Shown piece by piece: positions 47,099-58,965 of a stretch of DNA of 64,000 nt. Each line of letters opens with the position of its first letter. Position 1 is the first letter of the stretch. The position numbers were made by a program, and so were the translations under genes. The notes under the pieces are model-generated. The model was given only the letters and a program-made list of their open reading frames with translations. It was not told the DNA's origin and searched no databases. The stretch is from Heliocybe sulcata (taxonomy: Eukaryota; Basidiomycota; Agaricomycetes; Gloeophyllales; Gloeophyllaceae), in assembly GCA_004369045.1 (NCBI GenBank), contig ML213517.1, positions 254,757 through 318,756 on the forward strand, in the 5' to 3' direction.

Positions 47099-49462
47099 TC
47101 ATGACACCCTCACCCCCTCGAATCCCAGCCCCGCTACCTCCCTATGCCTCTTCAACACCTCCTCGCTCTGTCCCTTCCTCTCCCCCGCCTGCCCACCCTG
47201 CTGGTGTTGCATCACCGGGTCCGAATCCGCCCTGCCCTGTCCATGCCCTTGGACAGGCCCTGGCGCCGGTCTTCTGGGGTGCTCCTCATTCATACTCGTC
47301 GTTCTCTGCTTCCCGCCTATCCCATCACCCAGACTCACCGCCCCCACACCATCCACTGCCGCGGCGACTTCCTCATCCCAGCTTGTCGCCACACTACTGC
47401 TTTCAAACCCCTCCGTATCCCCGCGGCTCGTCACCTCGCTGCCCCCACTCGCACTTCGGGTACTCTCCGCCTCCCTTCCCCTCTCCCTCTCCCTCTCCTC
47501 CCCACTACTACTATCCCCTCCACTCAACTCATTCCTCAGCCCACTCCCCGCCCCCTGCGCGCTCATCCCCGCCCCCCAAAAGTAATCCACCTGCCCACTC
47601 ACAGGCGGGAAATAACTCGCCGGCTCCCCCTGCTGTTGCTGCTGCTGCTCGCCACCGCTATGCACCGGCGCACCCACCGCTGCATTCATCGGCCTCCCCT
47701 GCGACCAAAACACCGGCGTCCCAGGGCTCATCGTCAACCCAGGACTAAACATCGGCGGGCTCAGCATGCTGCTCATCATATACGTGGGCGGCGGTGGCAA
47801 AGGGCTCCCGGGCGGCCGCTGAGCGTACGCAAAGTTGAACGACGGCATGCTAGGCGTAATGGGTGGAAGACCAGCAGGCGTCATCGCGACCATCCCGCCT
47901 GGCGTCATCGCCAGCTGCGTGTGCGGCGACATCGGGTGTGCCAGAGGCGACATATGGTGCGGGTGCACCGGGAGGGGGAGGGGTGGAGGTAAGGAGATGG
48001 GGCCGGGGTGCGCGGTCTTCATAGGCGATGTCGGAGTCGTCGTGTTCGCAGAGGAGGAGGGCCGATTCGACGGGGATGGCGAAGTCTCACTGTCCCTCTG
48101 CTGCTGCTGCGAGAGTTCCTGTTGCTGAAAGGAGGGAGACGGCTGCATGTGCATCATGTACATCCCCGGGTGGCCGAAGGGGCTTGACGGCGCGGACGAT
48201 GTAATAAATTCGAACTGATACCCAGGCGGGGGCAAAGGGATGGCCGTCGGCCGACCAAGCCCTTCTAGAGCCTGTTGATTACTCGTGCTCTCTCCGAAGC
48301 TGGACATCGAATCAGAACCAGGCCCCATGCCTTGCCCTGATACTTGCCGGTAGAGAGGGGAGGGTAGATGTTGTGCGCTCACATGCTGGAAAGAAGGATG
48401 CTGCGAGAGGGATGGAAGGGATAGGGGCGAGTGCACCTGACTGTGTGGGGAGTGGGGTAGAGACGCTTGTGTGTGTAAGAAGGGTAGCGGAGAGCTGGGG
48501 ACAAGGGGTTGTGCTGATGCGGCGGACTGCGAGTATCGATCATGATGCACTTTCAACTGTCGGCCATTGTATTCATAGCTACAGCGGGACGGTTATCAGT
48601 GCCCTAGACTATGAATAGCCTATTGATGTCGCCAAAGGATCAACTCACCCATTGAACATGCTCACAGCACGCTCTGCATCTGCCTCAGTGGCATAGCTGA
48701 CCGTTCCGAACCCTCGCGATCGGCCATCAGGCCCGAGGGCAACATCTGCCCGGAGAATTGTGCCCGCCTGACGGAACAGATCCTTCAAGTCTTGCCATTG
48801 GCAGTGGAAAGGAAGCTGTGGGGCGTAAGATTAAACTCGCGGGAGACAGCTGAGTGGCTTACGTTTCCAACGAATAGGCTCCGCGTGCCGCCGCTGCTCG
48901 AGGGCCGGTCAAGGAAGGCGTAGTCGTCCATGGCGGGTGCGAGGAACGGGCTGCTGAGTGTAGCATTTGGCGTCCCTGCACCCGTAGGCGGACCGAGCGT
49001 ATCCAAGTCGACAGGTAGCCTGTCTAACCGGACCTCCAGCACCCTCGTCTGCCAATTGTACCCGTTAAACATGTCAATGGCGCGCCCGGCATCCTCTGCA
49101 CTGGCTAATAGGACCGTGCCATAGCCCCTGCTCCTATTGTCGGGCCCTAAGGAGACATCTGCACGCAGGACTGTACCCGCTTTTCGGAACAAATCCTTGA
49201 GATCCTGCCAGCGGACGCGGTACGGTAGGTTGCCTACGAAGAGTTGGGTGCGAGTGTCCTTCTGCGGGAGAGGCGAGGAGGAAGAGGTTGCCAGCTGGAT
49301 GATGGCTTCAATGTCGTCGTTACTGGGCAATGCCGGCGCCGGCGATGGCGAGGTAGGGGATACTGTGCGCGATGGCGGATGCGAGATGTCCTGCTGCATT
49401 AACGGTGAGTGACTATGTCGCAGAGACATTGGGACTGAACCGACCGGACGGAGAGAACCCAT
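47099..49462 (-). CDS. RNA-binding protein with two RRM domains and a long disordered tail
   Basis: Probable mRNA-binding regulator. After a Ser/Pro-rich start (MGSLRPVGSVPMSL), RRM1 shows RNP2 QLFVGNLPY and RNP1 SRGYGTVLLA. RRM2, split by introns, shows RNP2 SLFVGNLPF and RNP1 SRGFGTVSYA. Both share the WQDLKDLFR(K/Q)AGT helix and LRADV(S/A)LGPD strand, so RRM2 is a close internal duplicate of RRM1. The pattern resembles Gbp2/Hrb1-type hnRNP proteins. The remaining 480 residues are low-complexity: Pro, Ser, Met, His and Gln-rich with QQQQQQ tracts, then an acidic and Arg/Glu patch, ending GFEGVRVS. Start at 49462 is the first ATG in frame; further 5' exons cannot be ruled out. The large tail exon is nearly intron-free. 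Confidence 0.85.
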
Positions 49463-50690
49463 AGCTGGGTGTAAAGGGGCCAAAGCAGTCGTGTATGTGT
49501 CGCTCGGCGTATGGAGAAACTAGCCCAATAACGACCGCTAGTCCCTCGGAAGAAAAGAGGAGTCCTGACGTATGTCCGCTACACCTGCTACTACGCCCGG
49601 TGGCGCAGTGGTCCAGCGAAGTCAAGGACCTTGAATACCCCAAGGTAGGCGAAACGGGCAGTGACTCCTGCCCCGAAACCCCCTTTGATTTCGGCGTATT
49701 TCTTGAGACAAATCCTGCCACTTAGTACGGAATCTATATGACACCGGAGATATAGATTTAACCAAGTGGGCGTACCGCTGAGACCACAACTAGCAATAAC
49801 TGTGAGGGTTTAATATGCGAACCCCCTGCTTTCCGTAAGTACGTAGTCCCAAGACACCGGATTATTTTCCCAAGGCTTACAGTCAAGGGTGCTTCCGCTA
49901 TTCCCTTGAGGAAAATTTAGAGGCAGGCAAACCGCGAAAAAATACCGACCCAGTTCAACGACATTCAATGTGTAGTAAGAAGGTTATTATACTCAAGCGC
50001 TGTCCTGAAACGTTAGCATGGGAGTCCGGAAACGAGGGAAGAGGGGGACTCAGAGGACACACGCAGCCAGAGGGAGGGAGAGAGGGAGAAGGAACAACTG
50101 CTTGCAAGCATAAGGATTTTCAGCTTATAAGTAATGACCATGACAGAGAACGAAAGTAAAACAGAAGCATTATTAATGTGAAGCGGCGTGTAAAATGGTA
50201 CTTAAAAAGGATGTTGCAACGCCATATTGGGCCAATGATCGTAGCAAGCGAAGTCTGTCCCGCCTACCATACCGAGGATGGAGAATTATAATTCTCATCT
50301 AGCTCATAGCAAATGTAGCACGCAAGATATTGTAGATGACTCCGATAGTGATTGATCTTGACAGACAATGGATATTAGACCAGTGATAGACGAGAATGAG
50401 ACAGGGAATATTGGCATCGGTCTGTAGACGAGTAGGAAAGATAATGGAGATTTTTTAGACTTCTGTCATATATATATTAGGAATAGTTGGAGAGCTGAAA
50501 AATAACACGTCAGCTTTCTATGGTGCGCAGGTCCTTAGAGAGTACCTAATAATATTGTGGCTTGCCAAGCCGCGCGGGGTATTCTGGGTCCTGGTCCCCT
50601 CGGTCTCAAAGACCGCTACGCGCTACCATGACGTCACTGCTAACCGCGCATATAAACAGCGATGGGATCACTTCTTTTGATCTGCGTCTT
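49463..50690. other. Intergenic 1.2 kb, AT-rich right half
   Basis: Upstream of the RNA-binding protein. 49740-50560 is AT-rich with no coding potential. A tRNA-like A-box occurs at 49601 but no cloverleaf forms (see rejected items). Confidence 0.4.
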
Positions 50691-52233
50691 GCACCGCCCG
50701 CTTGTTGGGACTCAGGCTTGTCATCAACGTCCCGGACGCACTTGTCGACGCCCTGACGACTCTTCGGCTTGAGCTCGGTGTGTCGTCGGCGCGCAAATTA
50801 GATGTTGGCGGTAGCGGCCTCCATCGTTTGCGGAGACGGAAGATATTCAGTCGTTACTCAGCTGCGCTCCGGGATGTTGATACTGGTGGAGCAGCTGTGA
50901 ATGTGCTTGGACCTTGGATCGCCTTGGTTGTGTCGCAGAGTCGTGAGTGAGCCCATATAGACATCCTGGCGAAAAGAGCAGTCGGATATGATGCGGGCCA
51001 GGACTTGCGAGGCAGTTATCTCTGTCTGATTGCTATGGCGCCGGTCGTTTCCCATATCTTCGTTCTTATGCGCCAACAAGGACACACCGCACTGCGCTAT
51101 TCGCCGTAATTCGATACCGAATGCCGTAACCCATCTGTTAAGTAGGATCCTGGCGAGGAACCACCGACGTCCCCAAGTGACCAAGTTGAAAGCGGGCCGC
51201 TGTCGGAACAAGCTGCAGCTTGTCAATAATTCTGTGCGGACTTCGTACAGTCAACTTTGTCACATCCCATATCTTCCCATAGCTCACAGACGCCCTGTAA
51301 AACATAATCGGCAGATCTCGGTGTATACGGATCAATCGTTAATTATGAGTGCACTGAGTCTGCCTTGCAATGTTTCGAATGCTTCGCAGCCCTAAATTAA
51401 ACGGCGAGCCACAAGCACCTCTGGCTTCTTTGATCGCCCCATCGACCTCGGTCCAGGACCGCTTCATTAAGATGAAACGCGCATCAGGTTGGTCATGTCC
51501 TCATATACGTGACCCTCGTAGCAGTTGACCTGCGAGATTCCAATAGACGACCGGGCGAGTGTACCATTCCTATCTCAAGCATCCTGGCTTCCACTTCCAC
51601 CTCCCTCTCGTCCACGACCTCATCCCTCTCCTCGACTCAGTACTATCCTCCGCCTCTTCCTATCTCACTGATGCATAAGCCCACTCTGCTCAGCAGGCAC
51701 TCCTTGAGACAGAAGAAGAGTGGCGATGATGAGAGGGCTTCATCGCCAAAGGAGAGACACGGCGGGGACTCGCCCACGAAACGAGGAAGTCGATTCCTCA
51801 AGTCTCTGGTGTCTCGAGGTCATGGCCGCGGCTCGTCCGCGGCCAGCTCCGGTCAGGCCTCCCCGACAGCAACTGTATCCGAGTTGAGCACTCAGACTAC
51901 TCAAGAGGACTTTACCGAGACACAGCTCGGTAGCAGTCTACCACCATCCGAGTCGTCCTGTTCCAGCGCCCACCGCTCTGAGGCAGCCAGCGATCCAGAT
52001 GTTGCGGATATTTCGCTTGAGATGGACGATGAGGCATCTGTTACTCATGTAGGTATACCATTGTATATAAGCATTCTCATTTCATGATGCTGAACCGCGC
52101 ATACATCAAGGACAAGGTAGCTGAACCTACGCGAGCGGCTTTTATCGCCGGGACATTGGATTCCCCTGCTCGCGAAAGCACCCAGTTGCCGCAAGAACCG
52201 AGCTTCGCGAGCGTGGACCGCTCTGATATTCAG
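50691..52233 (+). CDS. Serine-rich protein of unknown family, gene model uncertain
   Basis: Coding-like exons with consistent composition but unclear joins. At 50691-50948: LLGLRLVINVPDALVDALTT, LRLELG, LHRLRRRKIFSRYSAALRDV and WIALVVSQS, ending at a GT donor. At about 51520-52053: AVDLRDSNRRPGECTIPIS, then a Ser/Thr/Pro-rich stretch with SLRQKKSGDDERASS, KRGSRFLKSLVSRG and an acidic end. A GTAGGT donor and an AAG acceptor 60 bp later would add DKVAEPTRAAFIAG...LPQEPSFASVDRSDIQ, ending at 52233 with another donor. The ACTT region 50.95-51.5 kb is not explained. The last exon stays in frame with the BTB exon that follows, raising the possibility of a fusion. No known domain recognised. Confidence 0.4.
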
Positions 52234-52332
52234 GTAGGCCGCCTCTTGCATTTTACACTTTGGATTCTAGGGTATAACCGCATGACATATGTCAGGACTC
52301 CGTGGCTGAGTGCGTCCTAACGTCTCCTGGGA

Positions 52333-53474
52333 TGAAGCATGCTTCGTATTACTTCGCAGACGGGAGCATAGTGCTGTCCGCGGTCCATAGCGAGACGAAG
52401 CAAGTCGTGCTCTACCGCGTGCAAACGACCTTGCTCTCCCGTCACTCTGAAGTCTTTGCGGACATGCTGACGATGCCTTCTCCGCCCGAGGCGCCGACCT
52501 ACGAGGGGGCGCCGCTGGTCCACCTCCCCGACACCGCCGAGGAGATCGAGGCTATGGTGCACTGTTTTTACGATCCCGGGTAAGCCGCATATATCCGCGC
52601 CCTGGAAGGAGTTTCTGAGTTCTCATGTATGGTATCATCCAGTCGATTATATCACGAAGATGTCGACCCGGCGTCACCGTTCTGGAGAGACGCAATGCAC
52701 ATGGCAACGAAATACATCATCTCCTCCATCCGAGCGCGCATCGTCGCGAGCCTGGAGAAGCAGTGGCCCAGGACGCTGCAGGAATGGATCGCTCACGAAG
52801 CACGCAAGCGGTTCTTATACGAGGAATGGGTGCGGAGGGACGACGAGGGGCGGTTTTACGATGACCTAGTGCCCGAGCCGGCTTCAGCAATTCGCTTCGC
52901 GCGGGATTTTGACGTGCCGTCTATTCTTCCAGCTGCGTTCTATGATCTGTTGCTCATCGACCCAAAGAACGATTGGGATACTTGTCGACGTCGAGGGCCC
53001 GCCCAAGAGCCTAGCAGCCCATTAAAGGACGGCGATCGGACAGCCCGGTGGGATCTGTTGTCGGCGCTTGACTTTAGGGCGCTCATGGCTGGGAGAGAGA
53101 AGCTGTGGCAACGGTTCTTGGAGTTCGAGCATAGCACGGAGATGGACAGGCACTCGAAGTATGGGCAGGCGAAGTCGTGCCCTTGTGTCTATGCCACTAC
53201 TGCGACGAGACATGAGTGGGTGAGGACGTCCGGCGTGCTGCAGTATTTCGTGAGGGTGGCGGATACTGCGGCGGATGGGTCGGGGCCTGCCTATGATATT
53301 CAGGCGTGCAAACCCTGCTATAGGAGGATTGGGGAGAGGGCGAGGAGTATGAGGGAGAAGGTATGGGATGAGCTCGCCGCTATGTTTACGGTAGATGGAG
53401 ACGCGGCGAGCAGAGGATTCATTGATCCTGGCTCGTCAACTTTGCTCCCAGAAGTAGGTCTCTGTCTTCTATGA
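52333..53474 (+). CDS. BTB/POZ-domain protein (intact copy)
   Basis: Probable adaptor or protein-interaction protein; many Agaricomycetes carry large BTB families of unknown role. Two exons, ending 52579 and starting 52643. Exon 1 holds the BTB core: ASYYFADGSIVLSAVHSE, LYRVQTTLLSRHSEVFADML and LPDTAEEIEAMVHCFYDP. Exon 2 gives RLYHEDVDPASPFWRDAMHM, KYIISSIRARIVASLEKQWP, and FDVPSILPAAFYDLLLIDP. A C-terminal region follows with CPCVY and CKPCYRRIGER, a Cys pattern conserved in the sister copy. The usual start MA(S)..PE..EGW is not recognisable here; the first ATG is 52333, but the frame is open further left through a possible splice from the serine-rich gene. The 3' end may have one more intron. 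Confidence 0.8.
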
Positions 53475-54066
53475 TGAGCCTGTTGTTTGACACGATTTGT
53501 CTCATTTAGACTCCATCCAGCTAAGGTCTTGTCGCAGTAGTACGAGCGTCACTTACAGGGCTGCATGTAGCGCAGCTCATCGAGCATACTCATGTGTTTG
53601 CCAGGCATACCCCGCTTATTATGTTAAATGGAAGGTATTAATTTGTAGATCAGCAGTAATCTGTAGAAGTATGTCTCACGTTATAACTTATCTCTCCTAT
53701 ATGGCTCCAAGATCCGTATGTTCGGATGCTTGTGCTGCAATTAATTATACTTGACTTGTATATAGTTCGAAGGTTGAAATAACGACGTAGGACGGTCCAT
53801 GCAACCTATAATAAATGGAAGACCATATGCATGAAAGCAAGTGAGTCCAAAGTTAGGTGTCTCCGTCTCTCTCCGCTCCAGTACTCTAGAGCTACTATGT
53901 AGTCCAATCTGCATTGTGGCCATGGCTTTGTTGTGGCATGGACGCGTTGCGGAGCTTCTTGAATTTGAAATGCACGCCCAGCTTCCGGTCTCCTGGCTTG
54001 GTGATCATCATCTTCATACCGTTCTGCTACCACAAGCGGGCTACGAGAGTATCATTTCTGGCTTGA
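53475..54066. other. Intergenic between BTB copies
   Basis: About 590 bp with no gene. No strong similarity to the flank of the other BTB copies was noticed. Confidence 0.4.
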
Positions 54067-55167
54067 ATGGCTTCTCCAACTCCGGAATCCCAGTCGGAAG
54101 GCTGGCGGAAACACTCGTCCTATTACTTCGAAGATGGAAGTATAGTCCTTTCTGCGGTTGACAGCGAAACAAAGCAAGTGGTGCTCTATCGTGTACAGAA
54201 GACTTTGCTTTCCCGGCATTCCGAAATCTTTGCAAACATGCGACGATGCCTCCTCCTCCTGAGGCTCCGACATTCGAGGATGTGCCTCTGGTTCAGCTCC
54301 CCGACACCGCTGAGGAAGTCGAGGCTATGGTAAACTGTTTTTATGATCCCAGGCAAGTTACCTGCGGTACTGCAGGGTTGATTTGAAATTTTTAACGTGT
54401 CATTCAGTCGATTATATCACGAGGACGTTGTTCCTGTCTCCCCATTTTGGAGGGCCGCTATGCACATGGCCACCAAATACATGATCTCCGTCATCAGGGA
54501 CCGTATCGTCGAAAACCTGGAAAAGCAATGGCCAAGCACATTGCAGGCCTGGGTGGCTCTTAAAGCCAACAAGCGGTGTCTGGAAGAAGAATGGGAGCCT
54601 GAAGAGCTTGATGCCTACTACGACGATGTCGTACCAGAGCCAGCATCCGCGATTCGCTTTGCCAGAGACTTTGGCGTGCCATCTATCCTCCCAGCGGCCT
54701 TCTACGCACTCTCTCTTATCGATCCCAGAGATGACTGGGACACTTGCCGCGGACCTGGGCCGTACGATGCTGATACGTTACGGCAAGGCGGTCGTTCAGC
54801 CCGTTGGCATCTGCTTGGACCTTCTGACTATAGGGGTCTTCTGATAGGCATACCGGGCCTCTGGAATCAATTTATGGACTTCGCGACCTGGGCAGAACGC
54901 GACAAGTACTCAATCTATGGTCGATTTAAACACTGTCCCTGCGTCTATACCACGTCAAAAATGACACACTCTGACGTGAGACGACACGGTGTTCTGCTAT
55001 GTCTGGGCGAGGTGTCGGTCCTTGCACCGGATGCGATCCTCAAGGATATGTATCACGAGGATGTATGCGAGACCTGCCGTGAGCGAATTAGCAAGACAGC
55101 CACGGAACGGATGGAGGAGATATGGTCTAAGCTTGGTGCAATGTTCATGTTGGATCGAGCGAGTTAA
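54067..55167 (+). pseudogene. BTB/POZ gene with a single frameshift
   Basis: Sister of the 52-kb gene. Exon 1 (54067-54352) starts MASPTPESQSEGWRKHSSYYF and reads through the BTB core to SEIFANM. One base is missing near 54241 relative to the intact copy (ATGC-GACGATG against ATGCTGACGATG). The remainder of the exon (LVQLPDTAEEVEAMVNCFYDP) is then in another frame. The intron (54353-54407) begins with GCAAGT, a GC-AG donor, where the 52-kb copy has GTAAGC. Exon 2 (54408-55167) is fully open and conserved: RLYHEDVVPVSPFW, KYMISVIRDRIVENLEKQWP, FGVPSILPAAFYALSLIDP, CPCVY and CETCRERI. Everything else is intact, so it is either a very young pseudogene or an assembly or sequencing error. Confidence 0.8.
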
Positions 55168-55708
55168 GAGAACTACCCCTCCATCTCGGTGAGTCTAATG
55201 CTCGCTGAAGCAGATATGTAGGTTCTATGAATGATGAGCCTGGTCTTTGACAGATTCCTCTGTGGTAGATTTGATCCACCCAAGGCGTTACAGCATGTAA
55301 GGGCCCTGAGAACGTGACAATGGCGCATTGATGCACTGTATCAATAAGGTGTCCATTCCACCTTCTGAAGCCGTGCCGACCAGAAAGCGTGCATCATTGG
55401 TTGTGCCCGATCGCCGCGTTCGTATCCTTCGCTGCTTGAAGAACAGATGATGCAGTCATTACTACACCACATGTATCACCACATTCTAAGGGTCTATCAA
55501 GTTCCCTCACAGTCTATAGTCGACGTCGTGATTACACCCAGTTATGAGATACATACACAATTGACAGCAAACGAAGCGGCACATAGTCTATCATAGATTT
55601 ATGCCAATACACATCCAGTCCGTTCGACGCGCGATGCCTTACAACTTCATGCGGTTGCGCCATGCCTACACGATACACTCCTCAGCTTCCCCTACCTGAC
55701 GGCACAGC
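55168..55708. other. Convergent 3' intergenic region
   Basis: Lies between the frameshifted BTB gene and the sphingomyelinase, which converge. No gene seen. Confidence 0.4.
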
Positions 55709-58581
55709 TCATCCCGGAAGGCGACACTCTTTGTCTGCATACGGGGGATCCAATTTAACACCTTCACCAAACCAACTTGAAGGAAGGGAGACACTCACCT
55801 TGATCATGAATGCCTTCAAAATCTGCGCCAAGCCAGTAACCTCGCACTTCCCCCGATCCCTCTGGCGCCCCTCGGCATGCGGGATTAACCCCATATCGAA
55901 CACCGCCTGGTCCCGGCTCTGGAAGCCCGGCACGCCCGGTGTTACCGTATTCTGCGCGCCCAAGAAGACGTCAGTACCCTGTCAATGCAGATCCGGATCG
56001 CAGACGGGGCCCGAGGTAGACACTCACGCAATCATCCTCACTCCTCATACTCATCATCTGACAAATAGTATGTTCCTTACATTCGCCGCGACACTTCCTC
56101 CTCCTGACACCACCGTTCTTCCGATGTTGGTACTCGTCGAACAGCGTGTTGTTGTGGATCATCAGCTCCGTGATATTATGCCAGAACGCCGGAGAGAGGG
56201 AAGAAGTGGAGGAGAGGTTGAGGAGGGGGCCGTAGGAGGCGCGAGCCGAGTAGAAGAGGGACCATTTGGCTGTAAGGGAGAAGATGGGATCAATTAAGAG
56301 GGGAGGGAGGACAGAGGAGGGACATACGCCTGCGCCGGAACGAGGGATCAGTCATGTTCGCTGCGATGCCTTCGTTTAAAACGCGGCCGCGGAGCTATGC
56401 ACAAACTGAAGCTCACTGAAATATGACTTCGCGTCCATAATCTCGTAGGTATCCGGATCAACGTCGTATACCTTGAATGCAGGGTTACCGCCTACAACCA
56501 CCATGGCCGTCAGTCCGAATCCAATCCCTCTTAAGTACAGCCACACATACTGCGAGGCGTAAGCGCAGGCGCCACCAGCCCAAAGCTGACTGCATTTTCG
56601 GCGGTGCGACTCTTATAATCTGAGTACGCGATCTGGAGCTCATCCTACAGTGAATCCACCGTGAGCGTTCGCATCTATCACCCGCGTCTGTCAAATGGCA
56701 ACCACTCACTGAGTGCGTGTGCCCGAAGAACTGTCCCGCTATTGTGTTCTTATAGCGCTGGACGATTTGATCGTAATAATTGGACTTCACCAATGATGAT
56801 GAGTTACAAAGGTCGGAGCACAAGATGTGAGGACGAGGAGAGAAACTGACCTGGTCCCACATAATGTCGCCTTTCCCGACCGGCGAGTGCCCGATGAACC
56901 ATGCTCGCTGGCCCGCATCCTCGGCTGCTTGAAGTTCGGAAATGATAAAGGCGAGGATGCCGTTAGGATCGGCTCTAAAATATTACCCGTTATTGTTCGG
57001 ATTAGAGGATGCTATCAGCGAGAAGAAGTGACGCACTGCAGCTCATCGCTATCATACAGCCAGAAGCTGAAGATCAAGGGGAAGTCAGTGGCAGAATGAA
57101 GAAGGTGAAGGAGACATACTTCTGCTTATACCAGTAGTTCGTATTGATGGAGATGATCCTATCCGAGCATTTCATAAGCACGGCGTATCTTGAAGACGAA
57201 GACAATAGCTCACTTCAACTTGGTCCCCGGCACGACCGTCGAGTAGCTCCCGGAGGTGTGGACCATTTGGTAAGCGGAGGTCGAGTTGATCCATTTCTGT
57301 GGGTACAAAGGCAGCATCAAAATCTGGGTCCACGCCGTGAGAGGTAAGGAGAGTTGATGTACCCTCCAGCCTTGGCTCTGGACGTCAAACACCCATTGGA
57401 CGTCCGCAGACTCAGTTGTACTGCGCGGGAAGTTGTTGACGGGTGCAGAATCACTTGCAAAAGGTTACACAGCCGTTCATGACCGGGTGGAAAGACTCAC
57501 TGGTTTCCTGCGGTATTAATGAGCACAGCTTTGGCAGTGGAACGGCAGAGCAACAAACGCACCAAGGACACCGAAAACTGGGAAACTGAGACGTGTGGCC
57601 ATCTGGCGGTTGAACTCTTGCAGATCCTTCTTCACTTCACTGTAGAAGCCTTAGCATCACTCGCTAACACGCATGGCTTGTAACTCACGCCTTGTCTAGC
57701 AACCACACAGCAGCTTCAAGGGATATATTTCAGCTGGGCCAGTAGAGACATATGACGGCGCACCTTCGGCAACATCACCAGTGAAGAGTGAGAACATCGC
57801 ATCCGGCGCAGCGTTCTGCACTGCACTGAGCATCGAGTCTGCTAGGGATGCGGGAGAGTCGCAGTTTCTCTCGCCATGCCGGCGAGCATGAACTTTGACA
57901 CGGTGACCTTTCTTCTCTTCCTGGTCCTCGTAATGCCGGCAGCAGATGGGTTTCGTGCAGTTGACCTCTGCACCGACCTGTCGAATGTAGATGAACGTGC
58001 CGCATCCTGCGCGGAGGCCATTTAACCCACGGTATATTGCCGGTCAATATGGACGTCGCTGAAATGTGCGACCCTAAATGGCGCTCTGCCCGTAGACTCC
58101 CAAACGTGACGTGTTTCTGGAGCAGCCTTTGGGAACTTCATGGGCATATGGTTTACCGGAGGAGGTTGGCATAATCCAAAGACGGCGTCGCACATCTTAG
58201 TAGCGGTCTCTCCCCAGACATCGATCTGGCGGAGGTCATGAGCGAGGATGGGTGCTTGATCTTTAATTGCGCCTGCGCATACATCCGCATCCTCGATCTT
58301 ATGCGGTGGTCCACGGAGCTCAGCGTTTGGATAGGGAGTACAACATTCGACCTCACCTGAAAGATCGTACATATACTGGTTATGACCTTCACGAACGTCT
58401 CATCCCCCTTCCTCGCGTAAGCCTGCATCGGGGCCAAAGCCGCATGGCAAGACTCGCAATCCACAGCCTGCTGGATAGCTCGAATGAGGTCGAGAATTGA
58501 CTTCGGGTCAGGAAGAGCCGACCCAGAGACGGCTACCGCTGCTGCCGGGATCGCTAACGCGAGCGCTGCCAGTCTGACCAT
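55709..58581 (-). CDS. Secreted acid sphingomyelinase (saposin B + metallophosphatase)
   Basis: Hydrolyses sphingomyelin-like lipids to ceramide and a phospho-headgroup; secreted or vacuolar. Signal peptide LAALALAIPAAAVAVSG, then a saposin B domain with six Cys (DCESCHAALAPM, ICTIF and MCDAVFGLC). The metallophosphatase domain starts FRVAHFSDVHIDRQYTVG (metal ligands D and H), CRHYEDQEE, FSLFTGDV, GNH, AFIISELQAAEDAG, FIGHSPVGKGD and GQFFGHTH. These five metal-binding blocks are all present in order. The C-terminal part contains ENAVSFGLVAPALTP, NPAFKVYDVDPDTYEIMDAKSY, PAFWHNITELMIHN and CRGECK. The last exon (ending about 55709-55790) is uncertain; a terminal intron after ILKAFMIK is possible. 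Many short introns; about 650 residues. Confidence 0.88.
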
Positions 58582-58965
58582 TGTTGCACCAGCAGAGGGA
58601 GGATGAGAAAGAAAGTCGTACGCAGCATCAACGTCGACATGTTATTCCGGGACTTTACCCAAGGCGTCTATCTATGGATACCGGGGTAGCCGACGTGGGG
58701 TACGCGTTCCTTGACACGGCTAGCTTGAGCAGACGTTGATACGACAGAGACCAATTGGAAGCCACCGAGCACTTCGCTAAGAATCTCTCCCAGTGTCGTG
58801 CAGGATAATACCGAAGACGGATCAAAACGCTCTGGACCCTTCTTACGTATATCGCAGCATCATGATCACCTGGCACATGCAAAGAACTCTCTTCCTCTGA
58901 TCTTATAACTAGCACTAGCAAGTTGCTACGCGGACATTGCATCCGGGATCGCGGCTACAGGGCTT
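58582..58965. other. Intergenic, sphingomyelinase promoter side
   Basis: About 380 bp with no gene; lies between the sphingomyelinase start and the decayed BTB copy. Confidence 0.4.

Noticed and set aside
47101-47992. Long plus-strand open frames rich in Pro, Ser, Arg and His
   Set aside because: They are antisense shadows of the low-complexity tail of the RRM protein, which has clear domains in its own frame.
49601-49675. tRNA-like start with an A-box (TGGCGCAGTGG) and a GGGCAG/CTGCCC hairpin
   Set aside because: No B-box of the GGTTCRANYCC type and no cloverleaf; the hairpin has a 6-bp stem and wrong loop for a T-arm.
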